This document shows, in pieces, positions 59,900 through 64,000 of a stretch of DNA of 64,000 bases. The notes below the pieces were generated by a model, which made no database searches, was not told the DNA's origin, and saw only the letters and a program-made list of their open reading frames with translations. This stretch comes from Metaphire vulgaris. Lineage: Eukaryota > Annelida > Clitellata > Crassiclitellata > Megascolecidae. How positions within the stretch are numbered: the stretch's first letter is position 1; every line of letters begins with the position of its first letter. The stretch lies in assembly GCA_018105865.1 (NCBI GenBank), contig CM030848.1, forward strand, positions 10,236,801 to 10,300,800, read 5' to 3'. The position numbers and the translations under genes were made by a program.

Positions 59900-61467
59900 A
59901 TGATGGCAGCAGTGAGACAAAGGAGTATGGTCTACCACCAGTACGCACCGGGTCCCGGGGTTGTCGGCGGAGCGGGACAGGACGGCGCTCAGGTCGCCCA
60001 CCACCATGCGATCCTCATGTCAGCGGCGGCGGCCGTGCCCTTCTATGCCCAACCGGTCCCCGCCGAGGTCGACAAGCCCATCGGATACGGAGCCTTCGGG
60101 GTAGTTTGGTAAGAACACGTTGTTATAAGTTGTATAGAAGACTTTTGGATTCATTCATTTATAGCATAGCATACTGGTTTGTTTGTAGCAGTTTTTATAA
60201 ATGATATTTAGAATTCGGCATAATAAATCATCTCTAAATGCTAGCAACAAAGTTGACGGATTACATCACAAGAAGAAGCTATTTACTGGATGTGATTTGC
60301 ATCTGCTGTGTTATTTTCATGAAATCCTAGTATTTAATATTTTTATTTTTGTAAAGTAACAGAATGTTTGTGTAAAGCTTCATCTGAGTAATCACTCAGA
60401 AGTGCTCCTGCTTCAATTACTGCATATTGATAAAGAGATGAGTTTTAAGTCGTTTCAAGAAGAGTGCCATAGAATCGGCAGTTGCTAAATTACTTGTACT
60501 GGGGTCAAGAACATTCCAGACTGATGCAAAACCTCATTTCTGGAATAAGGCGGTTCATGCTTGGGGCACAATGGGGAGACCTTGAGTTATGGACCAAAGA
60601 CATGGCCAACCAGTGATAGAGCTAAGAGAATGGGGATGCTCTGACAGATATGACAAAGCAGTATGAATAATTGTGACAGTTGACAAAACACGAAACTTAA
60701 CTTGGGCAGGATAAGACTCAGCCGGCATAGAACAGACTTCATGTAATCACTAATGTGATCATATCTTGTGACATCAGCGATCAACCTGTCTGCCAAACTA
60801 TTGTCCTAACCAGGGTGTGATTTGTGACCTTGATCAGTGGGGGAACATGTCGAGCTTGGGGGATGTAGTTGTTGGGGAAATGTAGCAGTGGGGGATGTAG
60901 CAGTAGGGGGATGCAGTTGGGCAGGGGTGGAAGATTCCCCCCTACAAATCACGCCCTGGTCCTAACCCTCTTGACTCTGGTTGTTCATTAAATCTGATAG
61001 ATGTACTTTATCATGTCTTTTACCATAATTCAACAATAGTCAGTTTTTGATATATTGCATTGAATAAAGTTTAAATAGCCCAATTTGTGTTAATGTTGAA
61101 GGTATGGTAAGGTACTACAGTTTAAATGATTTTCACTGGTAGTGCTGATGAGCTTAATTTGTCCAGGAAAGTAAAAATTAACACCATTTGCCATCCAACA
61201 TCATGGTTATATAGACAAATAATAAGTTTTGGGATACTAAGTAGTCACTGTGCTGAATATTTGTGATGGTGTCTTTAGCATTAATTTGATTTGTTATTCA
61301 GCTTTAGACTGTAGCTGTTTTGGTGAATACTGTGTAGGGCTGTGACTGATCCAAGAAGTGGTAAAAGAATTGCGATTAAAAAACTGCCAAACGTCTTTCA
61401 AAGTCTCATCTCCTGTAAACGTGTTTATCGTGAAGTCAGAATGTTGTGTACATTTAGACATGAAAAT
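59900..61467 (+). CDS. NLK: Nemo-like kinase, exons 1-2 (5' part; continues past the window)
   Basis: Exon 1 is 59900-60108: MMAAVRQRSMVYHQY, an Ala/His-containing leader (HHHAILMSAAAA), then the glycine-rich loop of the kinase, PIGYGAFGVVW. It ends in phase 2 at donor GTAAGA. Exon 2 is 61338-61467: AVTDPRSGKRIAIKKLPNVF with the ATP-binding lysine (IAIKK), then ISCKRVYREVRMLCTFRHEN with the helix C glutamate, ending at donor GTAAGT in phase 0. The match to NLK is nearly residue for residue around these motifs. NLK is a proline-directed MAPK-like Ser/Thr kinase that phosphorylates TCF/LEF and Notch pathway factors. The leader (about 60 residues before the loop) is shorter than in vertebrates. 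ATG at 59900 or 59903 both fit. No further exon was found up to 64000. Confidence 0.92.
60365..60760 (-). mobile_element. Degraded CR1-like LINE 3' end in NLK intron 1
   Basis: The plus-strand text (AATCACTCAGAAGTGCTCCT, GGGGTCAAGAACATTCCAGA) has the layout of the minus-strand LINE at 48082-48535 and resembles 170-345. No open frame. Confidence 0.5.
60811..60958 (+). mobile_element. hAT-like MITE, family 3, in NLK intron 1
   Basis: The ends are CAGGGTGTGATTTGT and ACAAATCACGCCCTG. The perfect 8-bp duplication GTCCTAAC is at 60803-60810 and 60959-60966. Confidence 0.93.
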
Positions 61468-61495
61468 GTAAGTTAAACACTGTTTGCCTCGTTTG

Positions 61496-61497
<2 letters not shown>

Positions 61498-61530
<33 letters not shown>

Positions 61531-61700
61531 TTGCTCTCTATCAACTCTTTAATGGCAATAGTTAGACACAAAATGTTTCCAGGAAGTGCTATCTTCTGTT
61601 AATTGTCTTCCTTTTACAATTGAAATTCCTTTCATGTTTATATCATCTGTGATGTTGTCCATCCAATTTTTCCTGGGTCTTCCTCTTCCTTATTTGTATT
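61498..61700 (-). mobile_element. LINE 3' remnant with (CAT)n tail in NLK intron 2
   Basis: On the minus strand: GRGRPRKNWMDNITDD, then INMKGISIVKGRQLTED, the end of a LINE ORF2. The (CAT)n run at 61498-61530 is its tail. Confidence 0.8.
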
Positions 61701-63901
61701 CTTTAATATTACTTTTGTGTGTCACCTTCTTTTTCCATAGTATGCTGATGCATTTCTCAAGACATGATATGTTAAGTTTTAAAATGCAGATAAACTTTGC
61801 ATAATAAAATTTATCTTAAAATTCTTTTAACTGATGAGCTAATAGGTTATCAGTTTTTGCAGTTCTAAGAGCAATTTAAGATAATTTTTGCTTCTCCTAC
61901 TGTTACAGTTCATCAATGGACTGAGTTTTGTGCTTCATTAGGACTTTCTATTGAATTCCAATTAAATTTATAAATGTGTACCTTTATATGATACACATAT
62001 TTGGCAGTTTTGATTATTTTTTTGTATTAAAAAATGTCTTATTTCAGTTGCAAAAATTGCTTTTCTTTGATCAGTATTTGTTTTTATGAGCTGGTTAAAT
62101 TTGTTAGATAATTATGGTAGCTTTGAGCTGGAGACGGTTTTATGTTAAATTGCCTGCATGAATCTTTTGAAGATTTCATCATTGTATTCTGTAGAATTTT
62201 GGTGATTGTGTATTTACCTACTTGCATACATGTGTGTGACTTCTTGACTTCTTTTAGACGTGTGAATTGTATATTTCTCTCAGTAAATGAAAGAATGTAT
62301 GGTTAATGGTCATTGGCTTGCCGCAAACAGATCTTCCATTCTCCCATTTGTCTCCTTGCAGTTAATTAATTCCAGAGACACTGAAGAGTCATTTATTGCA
62401 AATGAATTTTTGCATGCACAACTTGCCCAAGATTTAATTGATTTCAGAAGTTATTATGCCACATTTGGATGAAGTGTAATGGATATCTGGACATAATAAA
62501 CGCTGAGTATCAGTTGCTTGCTTGCATGCAGTTATTTCTGTGTGGTTCTTCCATTAAGGCAGGCAGCATTGCTACAGTACAGCCTTAGTTGAAGTTGATT
62601 TAATGGGTACTTTGTTCTGACTTGCAAGTCTGTGATAATACTGCTGGCTTTCTTTTTCATAGTCTGAGATTTGATGTTCTTTTTCATTTCATACAGTGTC
62701 AAGGGGCTTTTCTTTAAAAGAAAGAATTCTATAAATTAACAAATGATTCTTCTGTTCTTCTTTTTAGAACTGTGTGTTTTGCATTCTAGTTGTATACACT
62801 TGTTTGTCTTTCATACAGAACTAGTAAGGAGAAGAAATGTAGACTATCAAATTAAGTAGGGAAGACCTCACAGAGAATGGCGTGATATGCAGAAGTCCTT
62901 GGATGATGTATGCAAGTGAAGTAGAAATAGGCACAGACAAGAATGAGATCAAGATGCAAAGATGACATCAACCACCAATGGGTGCTGAGCCTATGGTTAT
63001 ACATGATAGCAGAGAAGACAGTTCTTTCCATCAGTATTGTTAATATGTTTTTTCTTATAATTGAACACCAGGTAACTGGTGTATTGTTCTTCACAAATGA
63101 TGGTACATATTTGGGATCTTTTCTGATGTTTAAAATTAATGCTAATTGTGAATTAATTATGAATTATGAATTAGTGGTTGTTAGTACTTTCAAATAGAGT
63201 GTGATTTTTTCTAATTTTGTTCAACTGATATTTTGTTATCCAAATAAGTAAAATCAAGACTAATAGCCACTTGACATTCTTGTATTACGAGGCTTACACA
63301 GTAGTGTGCGTAATGTGTACAATTATTTGCCTACCTGTATACATTTGAAGCTAGATGGTAGATCCGGACTGTGAGAATGTTGTTGCAGTTACTTCTGTGA
63401 TATCGTACTTTTATGGATTTCCATTTTATGCATTTCTTGAAGCTGTGCGCTTAGTTTGTGATTACAACCAGTAGGGAATTTGGAATGGATGTATTCACAA
63501 ATCTTAATGACCTTTATACTTGCTAGGGATTGCTTATTGAATACAGGAAACAGTGAGTGTGAATCAAAGTAATTGATAGCTTCCACAGTAGTTGCTTGTG
63601 GAGAGGGCTTCAGGCTACTGCTGGTAGTGCATGGCACCTAGACCATCTACTGCTGCCAGTCATGGCTGCTAGGGTCCTAAATCTTATGGTTTTATGATGT
63701 GTTCAGAAGCTGAGCAGTGGAACTAGTTGATGATAGAAGGAAAGGCTGTGAACTTGTGGAGTTTTGCTAGCTGTATTCTTGTGTACTGTTGGTATATTAT
63801 AATGAAAGAAAGCAATAGTCTTAATTGCATATCATGAGCAGATTGTATGGTTTTTAGAGATACTTGTGCATAGACAGACTTGCTATGACACTATTATATA
63901 C

Positions 63902-63932
<31 letters not shown>

Positions 63933-64000
63933 ATATATATATACTTAAAATGATATGATCAAAGATCAAGATATAGAGAGAAATGATCTAAGATCAAGAT
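61701..64000. other. NLK intron 2; no further exon seen
   Basis: AT-rich DNA with a (TG)n/(TA)n run at 63901-63942. A possible LINE scrap (about 62860-62960, GGGAAGACCTCACAGAGAAT) is present. The open frame at 62287-62472 has no recognised domain. The next NLK exon (VLSALDIL-type region) was not found. Confidence 0.45.

Noticed and set aside
59618..60007. 129-aa minus-strand frame over the NLK promoter and exon 1
   Set aside because: CpG-rich antisense shadow; Arg/His/Pro composition without a domain.
62287..62472. 61-aa frame in NLK intron 2 (SRDTEESFIANEFLHAQ)
   Set aside because: Looks mildly coding, but I recognise no domain and it does not fit the next NLK exon. Left unassigned.
63901..63945. 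TG/TA tract as a regulatory Z-DNA element
   Set aside because: Ordinary microsatellite in an intron; nothing ties it to regulation.

Overview
The window is nuclear DNA of an animal. Its genes are split by GT-AG introns, it is crowded with microsatellites, LINE 3' ends and small inverted-repeat transposons, and it has no bacterial-type gene packing. The genes (a class III GLUT, BSDC1, Nemo-like kinase, ARF-type GTPases, an animal LACTB-like serine beta-lactamase homologue) and the very common word AGGCCTA fit a marine invertebrate. An echinoderm, hemichordate or cephalochordate is my best guess, but this is inference and the species cannot be settled from the sequence.

Layout. 1-2.74 kb: minus-strand 5' part (two exons) of a secreted or membrane-anchored LACTB-like protein; the rest lies before the window. 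2.9-18.5 kb: no convincing host gene, only LINE remnants, short transposons, a purine-rich minisatellite and a tRNA-like SINE candidate. 18.7-28.7 kb: a tandem duplication carrying two intact five-exon ARF-like GTPase genes (230 and 228 aa) with altered switch II motifs. 28.7-32.6 kb: repeats. 32.6-47.2 kb: a complete 12-exon SLC2A12-like sugar transporter (565 aa by my splice model) whose introns hold most of the transposons. 47.3-50.8 kb: nested transposons and a LINE fragment. 50.8-57.6 kb: a BSDC1-like gene lacking only its first coding exon. 59.9 kb to the end: the first two coding exons of Nemo-like kinase (NLK), which continues past the window. The last three genes share the plus strand but are unrelated in function (membrane sugar transport; a BSD-domain protein; MAPK-like signalling in Wnt/Notch pathways).

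The striking content is the mobile DNA. I could delimit more than 20 short elements (about 130-630 bp) with CAG...CTG-type terminal inverted repeats, and most have an 8-bp target duplication readable on both sides. This is the signature of non-autonomous hAT-superfamily transposons. They form about a dozen families, are repeatedly nested, and two insertions have recognisable empty sites in local paralogous DNA. Other points of interest are an exact 29-nt copy of a GLUT exon fused to a truncated transposon, a 28-bp perfect palindrome, the ARF pair with a replaced catalytic glutamine, and a frame discontinuity in BSDC1 exon 7. I see no CRISPR array and no operon, and I do not claim a new enzymatic system.
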